Of a DNA stretch of 64,000 nt, positions 26,382-36,116 are shown one piece after another. The position numbers and the translations under genes are program-made. Origin of the DNA: Arthrobacter sp. zg-Y820. GTDB taxonomy: Bacteria; Actinomycetota; Actinomycetes; Actinomycetales; Micrococcaceae. Position 1 is the first letter of the stretch. The number at the start of each line of letters is the position of its first letter. The stretch covers positions 3,668,962 through 3,732,961 of the forward strand of contig NZ_CP126247.1 of the NCBI RefSeq assembly GCF_030142155.1, in the 5' to 3' direction. The notes beneath the pieces are model-generated. The model was not told the origin of the DNA and ran no database searches. It worked only from the letters and a program-made list of their open reading frames with translations.

Positions 26382-27572
26382 TTACGGAGCGGCCTCGGAA
26401 ATTCTGTTCCGTTCCGCCGCGGCGGGGGCGAACAGGATGGAGAGCAGCATGGCCGCGCCCACCAGCAGCAGCGCGTTGCGGATACCCCAGTGCTCGCCCA
26501 GGAATCCCAGCACCGGCGGGCCGACAAAGAACGCCAGGTAGCCGATGGTGGACACCACCGACACCCGGCTGGCCGCATGGGCCGGGTCTTCGCCGGCCGC
26601 AGACATGCCCATGGGGAAGCCCAGGGCCGCGCCGATTCCCCACAGGACGGCCCCGATCCCGGCCAGCACCAGATTGGGGGCCAGGACAAACAGCAGCAGC
26701 CCGGCCAGTGACGCGCCCATGCAGATCCGCAGCGCCGGAACCCGTCCCCACTGGTCGATCAGCTGCGCGCCGAACCAGCGGGTGGCGGTCATGGCGGCCA
26801 CGAAGATGCCGAACATCACCGCGCCGGCGGTTTCACTGGTGCCGAGGCCGTCCACGGTGGCCTTGGCCACCCAGTCGTTGGCGGCGCCCTCGGTCAGCGC
26901 GGCGCCCAAAACCACCACGCCGATCAGCAGGGTGCGCCCCTCCTTCCACGCGGCGAACCGCGACCGCGGAGCAGCGGGTGCGCCGTCGTCGTCGTGCGCC
27001 GGCACCGGGTCGGGCAGGAAGTTCCGCGGCACGGCCAGCACCAGCACCGTGGCAATCGCCACGATGCCCAGCAGATGCAGGGACAGCGAAATTCCGACGG
27101 CCGAGAGCACGGCGCCGATCATAGCGCCCACAAATGCGCCGCCGCTGAACGCGGCATGGAACCTGGGCATCACCGTGCGGCCGAGGTGGCGTTCCACCTC
27201 GGTGCCCTCCAGGTTCATGGCCACGTCCCAGAGGCCGATGCCGGCGCCGAAGAGCAGCAGGCCTCCTGCGGCCAGCGGCACATTGGGCCAAAACAGGGAG
27301 GCGGCGATGATCAGGGACGCGGCCGACGTCGTCAGTCCGCCGGCGCGCACGGCACCGGCGGTGCCGATCCGCTGGGCGATGGATCCGGCCAGCGGCAGTG
27401 AACAGATCGAGCCGACGGCGGAAAACAACAGCAGCAGCCCGACCCCCGCCGCGCCGATCCCGAGGGATTCGGCGGCGGCGGGAATGCGGGCGGCCCAGCT
27501 GGCAAAAATGAGGCCGTTGAGGCCAAAGATCACGAAGACGGAAATCAGGGCACGGTCCAGAGAGCTCTTCAC
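26382..27572 (-). CDS. MFS transporter, YbjJ/fucose-permease-like
   Basis: 396 residues from GTG 27572 (VKSSLDRALISVFVIFGLNGLIFASWAARIP). The long upstream frame would cross the repeat cluster and has no family likeness. The motif FASWAARIPAAAESLG and SIAQRIGTAGAVRAG are typical of this MFS branch. Twelve membrane segments are visible. CACAAT lies 7-12 bases before the start with no ribosome site, so it is probably leaderless. Substrate unknown. Confidence 0.85.
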   Translation of the reverse strand: MKSSLDRALISVFVIFGLNGLIFASWAARIPAAAESLGIGAAGVGLLLLFSAVGSICSLPLAGSIAQRIGTAGAVRAGGLTTSAASLIIAASLFWPNVPLAAGGLLLFGAGIGLWDVAMNLEGTEVERHLGRTVMPRFHAAFSGGAFVGAMIGAVLSAVGISLSLHLLGIVAIATVLVLAVPRNFLPDPVPAHDDDGAPAAPRSRFAAWKEGRTLLIGVVVLGAALTEGAANDWVAKATVDGLGTSETAGAVMFGIFVAAMTATRWFGAQLIDQWGRVPALRICMGASLAGLLLFVLAPNLVLAGIGAVLWGIGAALGFPMGMSAAGEDPAHAASRVSVVSTIGYLAFFVGPPVLGFLGEHWGIRNALLLVGAAMLLSILFAPAAAERNRISEAAP

Positions 27573-27654
27573 GCCTATATTGTGCAGCCAGTCCGCGCCG
27601 CGGCGGAAACGGACCTTGCTCACACCGGCGGCAGCCGCAGCCCTGTGAGCCCAC

Positions 27655-27823
27655 GATCTGCACACTGGATGGGCCCTGGCCATCGAGTGTGCAGATATAG
27701 CGGGCAGGATTCCCCGAGTGCGCACGTATGGCGGGCTCGGCGGCGCGGAAGTCACCCGATCTGCACACTCGGCGAGCGTGGGCCGACGAAAGCGGCTCGA
27801 AGTCGGCAGAGCTGCACACTCGG
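27655..27823. repeat. Cluster of short inverted/direct repeats around TCTGCACACTCG
   Basis: Copies: GATCTGCACACT 27655-27666; reverse AGTGTGCAGAT 27686-27696; GATCTGCACACTCGG 27758-27772; AGCTGCACACTCGG 27810-27823. The reverse copy continues TATAGCGGGC, and a diverged second copy (GAGTGCGCACGTATGGCGGGC) begins at 27716. The first two copies form an 11-base stem. The cluster fills the ~345-base gap between the MFS gene and the ABC-F gene, where no gene is supported. Confidence 0.7.
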
Positions 27824-27917
27824 CATCAGGGGCGGCGGTGAGGCCCCTTGCGCACTAGCCGATTGACTTGCCCGGCCGGCGGCCTGGCACACACAAAGGG
27901 GCCGGCCGGCGGTCCGG

Positions 27918-29600
27918 TCAGCGGGCCCGGACCACGCGTTTCTCGTCCCAGACCGGGGTCTCGGATTCGTAGACTTTGCCGTCGGAGCCGAAGACCAGGA
28001 ACCGGTCGAAGCTGCGGGCGAACCAGCGGTCGTGAGTGACGGCCAGGACGGTGCCTTCGAACGCGTCGATGGCCTTTTCCAGCGCCTCGGCGGAATGCAG
28101 GTCCAGGTTGTCGGTCGGTTCATCCAGCAGCAGCAGCGTGGCGCCGGAGAGTTCCAGCAGCAGGATCTGCAGCCGGGCCTGCTGCCCGCCGGAGAGCGAA
28201 TCGTATTTCTGCTCCGAGGACGCCGCCAGCCCGTAGCGGTCCAGTGCGCCGGCCGCAGCCTCGCGGCCCAGCCCGGAGCGGTGGTCGTCGCCGCGGTGCA
28301 GGATGTCCAGCAGGGTTTTGCCGAGCAGGTCCGGGCGCATCATGGTCTGCGCGAAGAAGCCGGGCCGGATCCGGGCGCCGAGCTTCACCGATCCCTCGTG
28401 CGGCACCGGAGCGATCTCCACCTCGGACACCGGTTCGTGTTCCTTTTCCGGATCGGTGCCGCCGGCGGCCAGCAGCCGCAGGAAGTGCGATTTGCCCGAG
28501 CCGTTGGCGCCAAGCACGCCCACCCGGTCGCCGAACCAGATTTCGGTGCTGAAGGGCTTCATCAGGCCGGTGAGTTCCAGCTTCTGCGCGACGACGGCGC
28601 GCTTGGCCGTCCGTCCGCCGCGCAGCCGCATCTTCACGTTCTGTTCGATGGGCAGCGCCTCGGGCGGGCCGGCCTCAAGGAATTTGGCCAGCCGGGTCTG
28701 CGCGGCCTGGTAACGGTTGGCCATGTCGGAGCGGAACGCAGCCTTGTTCTTGTACATGTTGACGAGTTCCTTGAGCTTCAGGTGCTCCTCGTCCCAGCGC
28801 CGCCGCAGTTCCTCGAACCGGGCGTTGCGGTCCTCGCGGGCAGTGACGTAGCTGCTGAACCCGCCGCCGTGGATCCAGGCGGAAGCACCGTTGATGCCGG
28901 GCTCCAGGGTGACGATGCGGGTCGCGGCGTTGTCCAGCAGCTCGCGGTCGTGGCTGACAAACAGCACTGATTTTTTCGATTCCGCGAGTTTCGCTTCCAG
29001 CCAGCGCTTGCCGGGAACGTCGAGGTAGTTGTCCGGTTCATCCAGGAGCAGCAGCTCGTCCGGGCCGGAGAACAGGGCCTCCAGGACCAGGCGCTTCTGC
29101 TCGCCGCCGGACAGCGTGGAGGCCTTGCGGTACTGCGCCCGGTCAAACGGCACACCCAGGGCGGCCATGGTGACCTCGTCCCAGACGGTTTCCTGCTCGT
29201 AGCCGCCGGCATCTCCCCAGTCGGCGATGGCTGTGGCGTACCGCATCTGGGTGGGTTCGTCGTCGCGCTCCATCATGGCCAGCTCGGCGTCGTCCACTGC
29301 CTTGGCGGCGGCGGCGAGCGCCGGCGGGGCGGCCGAGACCAGCAGGTCACGGACGGTGCTGTCGTCGCGGACCTGGCCCACGAACTGGCGCATGATGCCC
29401 ATGGATCCGGACTTCGCCACGGTGCCTTCGTCGGCCTTGATGTCCTCCGCAATGATCCGCAGCAGCGTGGTCTTGCCGGTGCCGTTGGGGCCGATCAGGG
29501 CAGTCTTGTGCCCGTCCCCCACCTTGAAGCTGACGCCGTTGAGCAGCTGCCGGCCGTCGGAGAGGAAATAGTCAATGTTGGATACGTCGAGGTGAGCCAC
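27918..29600 (-). CDS. ABC-F family ATPase
   Basis: 560 residues with two ATPase domains: GPNGTGKTTLL / LSGGEQKRLVLEAL / LLLLDEPDNYLD in the first half, and GANGSGKSHFL / LSGGQQARLQILLLEL / LLLLDEPTDNLDLH in the second, joined by a charged helical linker (~ residues 240-320). No membrane segments. ABC-F proteins act on ribosomes, as translation factors or in antibiotic resistance. The first Walker B has DNYLD where many have TNHLD. GGAGG lies eight bases before GTG. Confidence 0.92.
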   Translation of the reverse strand: MAHLDVSNIDYFLSDGRQLLNGVSFKVGDGHKTALIGPNGTGKTTLLRIIAEDIKADEGTVAKSGSMGIMRQFVGQVRDDSTVRDLLVSAAPPALAAAAKAVDDAELAMMERDDEPTQMRYATAIADWGDAGGYEQETVWDEVTMAALGVPFDRAQYRKASTLSGGEQKRLVLEALFSGPDELLLLDEPDNYLDVPGKRWLEAKLAESKKSVLFVSHDRELLDNAATRIVTLEPGINGASAWIHGGGFSSYVTAREDRNARFEELRRRWDEEHLKLKELVNMYKNKAAFRSDMANRYQAAQTRLAKFLEAGPPEALPIEQNVKMRLRGGRTAKRAVVAQKLELTGLMKPFSTEIWFGDRVGVLGANGSGKSHFLRLLAAGGTDPEKEHEPVSEVEIAPVPHEGSVKLGARIRPGFFAQTMMRPDLLGKTLLDILHRGDDHRSGLGREAAAGALDRYGLAASSEQKYDSLSGGQQARLQILLLELSGATLLLLDEPTDNLDLHSAEALEKAIDAFEGTVLAVTHDRWFARSFDRFLVFGSDGKVYESETPVWDEKRVVRAR

Positions 29601-29742
29601 GCTCCTATCCTCCCATCCGGCGCGCTGCCGGCCGCATGGCTGCCGTGCGTGGACAGGCTGCGTGGAGCGGCTATGTGGACAGCGGCTGGCGGGATCTGTC
29701 TACGATGAAGCTCCCAACACCGGGGCCGACCAAGGAGCACAC

Positions 29743-30063
29743 GTGATCTTCATAACCGTCAAATTCAACGTCAAGCCCGAATGGGCCGACCGCTGGCCGG
29801 AACTGACTGCCGATTTCACGGCCGCCACCCGCGCCGAGCCGGGCAATCTGTGGTTCGACTGGTCGCGCAGCCTGGAGAACCCCAACGAGTTTGTCCTGGT
29901 CGAAGCCTTCAAGGACGACGCCGCTGCCGCCCACGTCCAGAGCGATCACTTCCAGCAGGCCATGAAGGACATGGTGCAGGCGCTGGTGGAGACTCCGAAG
30001 ATCATCAACACCGTGATCGACGGCGAAGACTGGTCGCGCATGGGCGAGTTGACGGTCGAGTAA
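29743..30063 (+). CDS. Antibiotic biosynthesis monooxygenase-like (ABM) protein
   Basis: 106 residues from GTG 29743, with AAGGAG five bases upstream; the longer frame is rejected. A dimeric ferredoxin-like ABM fold is indicated by VKFNVKPEWADRWPELTADF, ...GNLWFDWSRSLENPNEFVLVEAFKDDAAAAHVQSDHF. Such proteins include quinol monooxygenases such as YgiN. Single gene, divergent from the ABC-F gene. Confidence 0.88.
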   Translation: MIFITVKFNVKPEWADRWPELTADFTAATRAEPGNLWFDWSRSLENPNEFVLVEAFKDDAAAAHVQSDHFQQAMKDMVQALVETPKIINTVIDGEDWSRMGELTVE

Positions 30064-30120
30064 TTCGGGCTGGCGGCCCGGCCGGTTCCGCGACACCAAG
30101 TAGCCCCGGGCCGCCCGGGA

Positions 30121-30390
30121 CTACTTGGTGTCGAGGGTGTATCCGGCGCGGGTCAGCATCTTTCGCAGGTCAACCACTGTCTGCTCGTCGATGTCCTTGC
30201 CCCGCGGCGGCTCCAGGAAGTCCGTCTGCCCGCCGAGGGTGACCTCGTACTTGCCGTTGTGCTCCCGGGTGGTGTCGGCCACCGCTTCGAGCAGTGACAC
30301 GACGTTCTTCCACTCAATGTTTGAGCTGGTGGGATGCCGCAGGATCTGATCCAGCGTGTCCCGGTGGTGATTGTTCAGGTGTTCGGTCAT
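30121..30390 (-). CDS. Small protein with HicA-like fold
   Basis: 89 residues from ATG 30390; AGGAGG lies six bases upstream, which decides this start. The pattern WKNVVSLLEAVADTTREHNGKYEV ... DEQTVVDLRKMLTRAGYT resembles the HicA/YcfA double-stranded-RNA-binding fold, but the usual Gly-Ser-His motif is replaced by NGKYEV and no HicB antitoxin is adjacent. Probably not a toxin of the usual kind. Convergent with the ABM gene. Confidence 0.7.
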   Translation of the reverse strand: MTEHLNNHHRDTLDQILRHPTSSNIEWKNVVSLLEAVADTTREHNGKYEVTLGGQTDFLEPPRGKDIDEQTVVDLRKMLTRAGYTLDTK

Positions 30391-30480
30391 CGGAAACCTC
30401 CTGTTTCCAGTTCCCCACGACCGCGCCCGGAGCGCAAGGGACGGCGGCCTCCGCACCCTCCCGGCCACTACGTCCGGCCG

Positions 30481-31791
30481 CTACTTGGCGGCGGTGCCTG
30501 CCAATCGTGCGGCCACCCGCGCCGGTACGAGGTGGGCCACATGGCCCGCCATGGTTCGTGAGCCTAGCTCGATCACCAGTCCCCAGGCGGCCATGACCAG
30601 GAAGGTCCACGGCGCTGGCCCCACGGTTCCGAACCCTTGTCCGCCGCCGCTGCCGCCGGCCAGGGTTTGGCCGGCAGCGACGACGCCGAGCACGGATACC
30701 GCTGCGCCGGCAAACCCGAAGACCGCCGGCAGGGTCAGCCATCCGGAGCGCCGGCCCAGCGATTCGGGGCGCCGGTCCCGGGCCAGGAACCAGGCCACGG
30801 ATGCGGCTGCGGACAGCAGCAGGGTCAGCGCACCGGCTGCCGCGCTGGCCCAGACCGGCAGGTCAACAACGGAGCCCGGAAGTTGTGCCGCCGCGGGCAG
30901 TCCTTGTTCCGCCACTGCTGAGAGATGACCGGCGGCGTAGGCCCAGGCCGAGGCCGTTGGCAGCCACAACGGCGCGGCAAACATCACGGCCACACCGCCC
31001 TTGACCAGGGCGGTGACTGCCAGGGCCGCTCCGGCCACTGCCGTGTAGGCCAGGTAATGGGCTCCGGCCAGGCGAAGCGCTGCGCGGACCCCGGGGAGGG
31101 ACCGCTCCGCCCGGGTCACCCAGTGCGGTGCCGTTCCGGTCTCGTGCTTTCGCCCCGCCCAGCTGGCTACCGTGCCAAGCAGCACCGCGCCGGCGACCAG
31201 GCCCGGGGAGGCTGCGGTCAGGAACATGGCTCCGGTTTCGGTGTCTTCACGCAGCGAGAACGCCAGGCTCAGCAGCACTGAAACGGCGGCCAACGCCAGT
31301 CCGGTCAGCGCCGAATACAGCCAGCGCTGGCCCTCGGACGCCGACGGTGAGCTCCTCTCGGCCCGGCGGCCCAGCCGCCACAGCGAGGCGACCGACACCA
31401 CGGTCAGGAGCAGGGGAAGGGCGCCTGCCCAGAGGCTGACAAGCGGGGCGGGAAGGTCTGCGTACCCGGCGGCGGAGACGGTCAGCACCGGAGTGCCGCC
31501 CAGCGCCATCGCGGCGAGGAAAAACGGATAAATCAACAGCGCCGACGGACCGTCCAGCCGGGCGCCCATGTTCCCGGCGGAATCATTCATGCCGTTCAGG
31601 GCTCCGGTGCCGCCCACAAAAAATCCCAGGACCAGCAGCGCCATCATCACCAGCGCGGCCCCAAGGGTCAGTCCATAGGCAAACAAGGCTGACTGCAGTG
31701 CCAGCCACCACTGCGGGGGCCGGCGGTCGGATTCGGCAGGCAGAGCAAGGGTGTCCGGGTTTCCCGGAATCCCGTTGTCCTGGTTGTCCAT
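30481..31791 (-). CDS. Large integral membrane protein of unknown function
   Basis: 436 residues, about ten membrane segments, with a polar N terminus (MDNQDNGIPGNPDTLALP). Helices are rich in Ala, Leu, Gly and Val, and short linkers carry charged residues. No transporter signature or enzyme motif could be recognised. Codon use is normal. Isolated between the HicA-like gene and an oxidoreductase gene on the same strand. Confidence 0.7.
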   Translation of the reverse strand: MDNQDNGIPGNPDTLALPAESDRRPPQWWLALQSALFAYGLTLGAALVMMALLVLGFFVGGTGALNGMNDSAGNMGARLDGPSALLIYPFFLAAMALGGTPVLTVSAAGYADLPAPLVSLWAGALPLLLTVVSVASLWRLGRRAERSSPSASEGQRWLYSALTGLALAAVSVLLSLAFSLREDTETGAMFLTAASPGLVAGAVLLGTVASWAGRKHETGTAPHWVTRAERSLPGVRAALRLAGAHYLAYTAVAGAALAVTALVKGGVAVMFAAPLWLPTASAWAYAAGHLSAVAEQGLPAAAQLPGSVVDLPVWASAAAGALTLLLSAAASVAWFLARDRRPESLGRRSGWLTLPAVFGFAGAAVSVLGVVAAGQTLAGGSGGGQGFGTVGPAPWTFLVMAAWGLVIELGSRTMAGHVAHLVPARVAARLAGTAAK

Positions 31792-31906
31792 TTATCCATT
31801 CCCCCTGCAGAGCATGAGCAGCCTTGCGTCGGATTTAAACATACAAGCTTCCGGCGGTATCGCCTGCGACGTCCCCCGCGGCCCAGCACGGCAGCAGCGG
31901 CGGCGG

Positions 31907-33352
31907 TCAGTTTTCCGCACCCAGGTCCGGGACGTCCATTCCGTGGTCCCGGCGCAGGGCCAGCGCCGCCGCGTGCCAGCCGCCCATCCCGTGGACTCCC
32001 GGCCCGGGCGGAGTGGAGGCTGAGCACAGGTAAACCCCGGGCAGCGGTGTCTGCCACGGATTCACTGCGGGCACCGGCCGGGCGGCCATCTGCCACAAGT
32101 TCACCGCGCCGCCGCCGAAGTCCCCGCCGACATAGTTCTCATTGTAGCGCTCCAGATCCGCCGCCGTCGTTGCCTGCGAGCGCACGACGACGTCACGGAA
32201 GCCGGGTGCGAAGCGCTCGATCTGCGCGGTGACGGCCTCCGTCATGTCCACCGTGGATCCGGCCGGGACGTGGCAGTAGGTCCAGAGGATGTGGCGGTCC
32301 GCCGGTGCCCGGGAGGAGTCAAAGCTGCTCGGTTGGGACAGCAGGACGTACGGCCGCTCCGGATGCCGGCCCGCCGCCACCTGCGCCTCGGCCCGGGCCA
32401 GCTCTTCACGGCGGCCTCCCACATGCACCGTCCCGGCCCGGCGCACGCCCTCGTTGGCCCACGGAACCGGCCCCGAAAGAATGAAGTCCACCTTGCAGGC
32501 AGCGTTGCCGTAGCGGAACCGGGCCAGGGCCCGCGCATACGGCCCCGGCAGCTCCGGGCCGGCCAGATCGAGCAGGGTCGCCGGCGACACATCGAGCAGG
32601 ACGGTGGGAGAACTCCTTACCTCGTTCAGCGACGCCACCCGGTGACCGGTCACCAATTCACCGCCGTGCGCCAACAGGTCACTGACCATGGCATCGGCGA
32701 TGGCCTGCGATCCTCCCTCCGGAATGGGCCAGCCCACGGTGTGCGCCAGCAGCGACAGCAGCAGCCCTCCTCCGGCCGAGGGCAGCGAAGGCATCCGCCC
32801 CACGGGATGCGCGGCGACCCCGGTGAGCAGTGCGGGGGCCTTCGCCTCGGAGAACCGCCGGTTCCACAGCGGAGTGCCCTGCTCCAGGGCCGCCCGTCCA
32901 AAGGCCAGCGCCGCCGCCGGCTCGCGGTAACCGCGGAGCAGCGGGGACATCAGCAGGCTGGTGATGTCTTCGCTGCGCCGCACCAGGGGCTGCATCAGGC
33001 GGCGGAAGGCGGCGCCGTCGGGCCCCAGGCCCTGAACCGTGCGTTCCAGGTCCCGGTAGGCCAGGCCGGCGTCCCCGCCGTCGAGCGGGTGGGCGTAGGA
33101 AATGTCCGGCACGGTGAGCTTGATCCGCTCCGCCAGCTCAAACCGGCGGAAAAAGGGCGAGGCCAAAGCCATGGGATGCACGGCGGAGCAGACGTCGTAC
33201 CGGTGGCCGGGTTCCAGCAGCTCCTTGGTCCGGCTGCCGCCGCCGGCCGTGGGTCCGGCTTCAAAGACCCGGACCGACAACCCGGCGCGGGCCATGATGA
33301 CCGCAGCGGCCAGCCCGTTGGGTCCTGCGCCGACCACTGAAACATCGGTCAT
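31907..33352 (-). CDS. FAD-dependent oxidoreductase, phytoene-desaturase-like
   Basis: 481 residues. N-terminal dinucleotide motif VSVVGAGPNGLAAAVIMARAGLSVRVFEAG and the C-terminal VYLCSASTPPGPGVHGMGGWHAA FAD site place it with the CrtI/PDS-like flavoproteins. No carotenoid genes are adjacent, so it is probably not a carotenoid desaturase in role. It overlaps the upstream GT87-like gene by four bases (ATGA at 33349-33352), indicating co-transcription and translational coupling. Confidence 0.87.
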   Translation of the reverse strand: MTDVSVVGAGPNGLAAAVIMARAGLSVRVFEAGPTAGGGSRTKELLEPGHRYDVCSAVHPMALASPFFRRFELAERIKLTVPDISYAHPLDGGDAGLAYRDLERTVQGLGPDGAAFRRLMQPLVRRSEDITSLLMSPLLRGYREPAAALAFGRAALEQGTPLWNRRFSEAKAPALLTGVAAHPVGRMPSLPSAGGGLLLSLLAHTVGWPIPEGGSQAIADAMVSDLLAHGGELVTGHRVASLNEVRSSPTVLLDVSPATLLDLAGPELPGPYARALARFRYGNAACKVDFILSGPVPWANEGVRRAGTVHVGGRREELARAEAQVAAGRHPERPYVLLSQPSSFDSSRAPADRHILWTYCHVPAGSTVDMTEAVTAQIERFAPGFRDVVVRSQATTAADLERYNENYVGGDFGGGAVNLWQMAARPVPAVNPWQTPLPGVYLCSASTPPGPGVHGMGGWHAAALALRRDHGMDVPDLGAEN

Positions 33353-34815
33353 GGGGTTCCTGCTTCCTGTGCTGCGGGCTGAACCGGGTCCGCACGCCGG
33401 GGTCCGCGCGGGAGCCGGAGCCGGTGGTCCGGCGCATGGTCAAAGGGGCCGCCCTGGGGATCGTCGACGTCGAGCCGGCGCACCGGATCACCCGCGGGGT
33501 TCAGGATGTCGGCGACAACCCGCGCCACGAGCCAGGCCGTTGCCGCGACATGGCCTCCCACGGCCCAGACGTAGTACGCGGCCTCGATGTTGTTCCGGGG
33601 GTCGCCGCCGGAGGTCTGGGCGCCCAGGTACATCCAGACGGCCCACCAGTGCAGCACCTCAAAGAACTGCCACACCAGGAAGTCCCTCCACCGCGGGCGG
33701 GCGAGGGCAACCAGCGGGATCAGCCACAGGACAAACTGGGGCGAATAGACCTTGTTGGTCAGGATGAAGGCCGCCACGATCAGGAACGCCAGCTGGGCCA
33801 GCCGGGGGCGGCGGGGCGCGGCAAGCGCGAGCAGGGCTATTCCGGCGCACGCGGCGGCGAAGAGGGCGTACGCCCAGACATTGATGAAGGCCGGCTCCGC
33901 TTCCGCCAGGCCGAGCCGCCCGGACATCAGGTTCCAGGCAAACCACACCGAGGAATATCCGGCCGGACGCTCCCCGGTGAAGCTGAGGAAGAATTTCCAG
34001 CCGGTGAAGTCGGAGACCATGAAGGGAACATTCACCGCGAGCCAGGTGGCGGCGGCCGCGCCCACGGCCGCGAAGGCCGGCCGCAGCCGCAGCGTCCGCA
34101 AGGCCAGGACCAGCACCGCGCCCAGGATCAGCACCGGATACAGCTTCAGCGCCGTGCCCAACCCCAGGAACACCCCCGCCAGGACCGGCTGGCTGCGGGC
34201 GAAGGCCAGCATGCCCAGGGCGGCCAGCAGCACGGCCCAGATGTCCCAGTTGATGAACACGGACAGGATCATCGCCGGAGCCAGGGCCACCATGGCAGCG
34301 TCCCAGGGCCGGCGGTTGGTCATGCGCAGCGTGGCCACCACGGTGGCGATCCAGGCCAGGGCGGCCAGCGCGGCGTTGATGTCGAAGTAGGCCAGCGCCC
34401 GCTCCGCCGAGACACCGTCGCCCGGCACGAGCAGGGCGACGGCCCCGGCCAGCAGGCCCAGCAGCACCGGATATTCAAAGCCGACACCGGGCGTCAGGAA
34501 GGGAAAGACGCCCTCGGCCAGCCCGCGCGAGTCAAACAGCACCGGCCAGTCCGAGTAGCAGGCCTTGTAGAAATGGTCCGGAGAGGTCCAGCCGCCGGTC
34601 CGGCAGGGCATTTTCACCAGCACGGCCAGGAGGGCGGCGGCAGTGGTGAGCAGGATCAGCACCCGTTCCACCGTGAAAAACCCCGGCGTCACGATCCCCG
34701 GCGCGGTGTGTCGGCCCAGCGGCCCGCCGATGACTTCGGTAAGCGTTTTGAGCAACGGATCGTTGCGGCTGGGGACCACTGTGCGCAGCGGCCGCCGTCG
34801 GGGCTTGGGCTCCAT
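33349..34815 (-). CDS. GT87/DUF2029-type membrane mannosyltransferase
   Basis: 488 residues from ATG 34815. About ten membrane segments; conserved polar positions include YFDIN and the VFINWD motif in an exposed loop. GT87 enzymes such as PimE use polyprenyl-phosphate-mannose at the outer membrane face to build glycolipids. I prefer ATG 34815 over a start 11 codons upstream: CATACT sits seven bases before it and no ribosome site is seen, so a leaderless transcript is likely. Coupled to the FAD oxidoreductase and divergent from ino1. Confidence 0.82.
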   Translation of the reverse strand: MEPKPRRRPLRTVVPSRNDPLLKTLTEVIGGPLGRHTAPGIVTPGFFTVERVLILLTTAAALLAVLVKMPCRTGGWTSPDHFYKACYSDWPVLFDSRGLAEGVFPFLTPGVGFEYPVLLGLLAGAVALLVPGDGVSAERALAYFDINAALAALAWIATVVATLRMTNRRPWDAAMVALAPAMILSVFINWDIWAVLLAALGMLAFARSQPVLAGVFLGLGTALKLYPVLILGAVLVLALRTLRLRPAFAAVGAAAATWLAVNVPFMVSDFTGWKFFLSFTGERPAGYSSVWFAWNLMSGRLGLAEAEPAFINVWAYALFAAACAGIALLALAAPRRPRLAQLAFLIVAAFILTNKVYSPQFVLWLIPLVALARPRWRDFLVWQFFEVLHWWAVWMYLGAQTSGGDPRNNIEAAYYVWAVGGHVAATAWLVARVVADILNPAGDPVRRLDVDDPQGGPFDHAPDHRLRLPRGPRRADPVQPAAQEAGTP

Positions 34816-34945
34816 GCTTACCAGTATGACGCCGGCAACGGGCCGCATCGGCCTCGAATACCGGCCGCGCGGTGGCCGTCGCGGGCGGTCCGCATGTGAT
34901 GCTTCACACGGAACTTACGGGCTGAGGCCGTAGACTGGGCCGATC

Positions 34946-34980
34946 TTGCCGCGTTTGGCGCGGCAACAGTAAAATTTTTG
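34946..34980 (+). promoter_or_regulatory. Leader hairpin with T-run before ino1
   Basis: TTGCCGCG-TTTGG-CGCGGCAA is a perfect eight-base stem, eight bases before AAAATTTTTG. TAGACT (34931-34936) upstream could be the -10. The layout resembles an attenuator but the gap between stem and T-run is longer than usual. Confidence 0.4.
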
Positions 34981-34996
34981 TCTTCAAAGGAGAACC

Positions 34997-36082
34997 GTGG
35001 CAAAGAACCCCATTCGGGTCGCAATCGTCGGTGTTGGAAACTGCGCAGCGTCGCTGGTCCAGGGCGTCCAGTACTACCGTGACGCTGACCCGGACCTGAC
35101 CGTTCCCGGCCTGATGCACGTGAAGTTCGGCCAGTACCACGTCAACGACGTGCAGTTCGTGGCAGCCTTTGACGTGGACAGCAAGAAAGTCGGTCTGGAC
35201 CTGGCCGACGCCATTGGGGCCAGCGAGAACAACACCATCAAGATTGCCGACGTCCCGCAGACCGGCATCACCGTCCAGCGCGGCCACACCCTCGACGGCT
35301 TGGGCAAGTACTACCGGGAAACGATCGTAGAGTCCGACGCCGAACTTGTGGACATTGTTGCCTCGCTTCGGGAGAACAACGTGGATGTCATGGTCTGCTA
35401 CCTGCCGGTCGGCTCCGAGCAGGCTGCGAAGTTCTACGCCCAGTGCGCCATTGACGCCGGCGTCGCTTTCGTGAACGCGCTGCCCGTGTTCATTGCCGGG
35501 ACCAAGGAATGGGCCGACAAGTTCACCGCCGCCGGGGTTCCGATCATCGGCGACGACATCAAGAGCCAGATCGGCGCCACCATCACCCACCGGGTCATGG
35601 CCAAGCTGTTCGAGGACCGCGGCGTCATCCTGGACCGCACCTACCAGCTCAACGTCGGCGGAAACATGGACTTCAAGAACATGCTCGAGCGCGAGCGCCT
35701 GGAGTCCAAGAAGATTTCCAAGACCCAGGCGGTCACCTCCAACACGTCGGCGGACCTGAAGGCAGACGACGTGCACATCGGCCCGTCGGACTACGTGGCC
35801 TGGCTCGATGACCGCAAGTGGGCCTTTGTCCGCTTGGAGGGCCGCAACTTCGGCGACGCTCCGGTGTCGCTGGAATACAAGCTTGAGGTCTGGGACTCCC
35901 CCAACTCCGCCGGCGTGATCATCGATGCCATCCGTGCCGCCAAGATCGCCCTGGACCGGGGCGTCGGCGGACCCATCCTCTCGGCGTCGAGCTACTTCAT
36001 GAAGTCCCCGCCGGAGCAGTACAACGATGACGTTGCCAAGGAAAAGGTGGAGCAGTTCATCCGCGGCGAGGTCGAGCGCTAA
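34997..36082 (+). CDS. ino1: Inositol-3-phosphate synthase
   Basis: 361 residues, the actinobacterial length. [20 protein letters not shown] is the NAD+ site; [40 protein letters not shown] and [12 protein letters not shown] are conserved. It converts glucose 6-phosphate to 1L-myo-inositol 1-phosphate in the cytoplasm, giving inositol for phosphatidylinositol and mycothiol. GTG start with AAAGGAG upstream. mshA, which uses this product, lies 3 kb away on the other strand, and a GT87 gene is divergent from it. Confidence 0.95.
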   Translation: MAKNPIRVAIVGVGNCAASLVQGVQYYRDADPDLTVPGLMHVKFGQYHVNDVQFVAAFDVDSKKVGLDLADAIGASENNTIKIADVPQTGITVQRGHTLDGLGKYYRETIVESDAELVDIVASLRENNVDVMVCYLPVGSEQAAKFYAQCAIDAGVAFVNALPVFIAGTKEWADKFTAAGVPIIGDDIKSQIGATITHRVMAKLFEDRGVILDRTYQLNVGGNMDFKNMLERERLESKKISKTQAVTSNTSADLKADDVHIGPSDYVAWLDDRKWAFVRLEGRNFGDAPVSLEYKLEVWDSPNSAGVIIDAIRAAKIALDRGVGGPILSASSYFMKSPPEQYNDDVAKEKVEQFIRGEVER

Positions 36083-36116
36083 CCTCCCTCCCCCGCTCAG
36101 CCTCCCCGCCGTCCCG

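Noticed and set aside
27573..27850. CRISPR-like repeat array
   Set aside because: The repeats are short, occur in both orientations and lack equal spacers or cas genes.
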